From CAZPXF01 sp964590945 (GTDB lineage: Bacteria; Bacillota; Clostridia; Lachnospirales; Lachnospiraceae): a stretch of 13,485 bases of DNA. Under the pieces are notes generated by a model, which saw nothing but the letters and a program-made list of their open reading frames with translations, was not told where the DNA came from and searched no databases. This document shows, one piece after another, positions 13,458 through 13,485 of the stretch; position 1 is the stretch's first letter; each line of letters opens with the position of its first letter. Made by a program: the position numbers and the translations under genes. The stretch covers positions 1-13,485 of the forward strand of contig CAZPXF010000062.1 of assembly GCA_964590945.1 (NCBI GenBank), read 5' to 3'.

Positions 13458-13485
13458 AAGGGAATTCCTGTGCATTTTTGGGTGT
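13458..13485. other. Window end after the symporter gene
   Basis: These 28 bases hold the palindrome GGAATTCC and a T-rich stretch (ATTTTTGG). A terminator could begin here, but the window ends before it can be judged. Confidence 0.3.

Noticed and set aside
1..13485. CRISPR array, tRNA or insertion sequence
   Set aside because: No regularly spaced repeats, cloverleaf-like segment, transposase gene other than the Rpn-family nuclease, or flanking terminal repeats were seen by eye on either strand.

Overview
The window looks like chromosomal DNA from a low-to-moderate GC Clostridia species, most likely Lachnospiraceae. The reasons are strong AGGAGG-type ribosome sites, TTG starts, an Rpn-family nuclease gene of the type common in gut Lachnospiraceae, a two-domain polyphosphate:AMP phosphotransferase, QueH in place of QueG, and an archaeal/fungal-type aspartate-semialdehyde dehydrogenase. 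This assignment is an inference; no rRNA or other marker gene is present.

Layout. (1) Bases 1-1231: the 3' end of an unrecognised open frame, then an Rpn-family PD-(D/E)XK nuclease gene that probably starts at a TTG, closed by a clear intrinsic terminator. (2) 1232-1502: a mostly non-coding stretch with a short repeated motif and a promoter. (3) 1503-2096: a cytidylate-kinase-like gene, convergent with a minus-strand two-gene ABC transporter operon (ATPase 3719-2949, permease 2959-2126). The two transcripts meet at a 16-bp perfect stem that contains one stop codon and part of the other. No substrate-binding protein gene is visible. (4) 3720-4297: a hairpin at the predicted ABC promoter, a small XRE regulator on the minus strand with its own terminator, and a divergent AT-rich region. 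(5) 4298-11779: a tightly spaced plus-strand cluster: polyphosphate:AMP phosphotransferase, queH, argH, asd, a TopB-like type IA topoisomerase, and a left-handed beta-helix acyltransferase-like protein. The gaps are 26, 50, 45 and 24 bases, then a 4-base overlap. No internal terminator is visible, so it is probably one transcription unit with possible extra promoters. (6) 11780-11933: a near-consensus promoter inside a long dyad, followed by a leader with overlapping inverted and direct repeats. (7) 11934-13457: a sodium:solute symporter. The window ends shortly after it.

Most of the genes are recognisable housekeeping or accessory functions: nucleotide and polyphosphate metabolism, tRNA queuosine modification, arginine and aspartate-family biosynthesis, DNA topology, and transport. 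I see no CRISPR array, tRNA, rRNA, insertion sequence or obvious defence island. The most unusual features are regulatory: the nested dyads around the symporter promoter and leader, the hairpin at the ABC operon start, and the short dyad at the phosphotransferase promoter. Protein-level oddities are a degenerate N-terminal lobe in the phosphotransferase, a divergent toprim motif and hydrophilic insert in the topoisomerase, and a GlmU-like beta-helix protein lacking the uridyltransferase domain.
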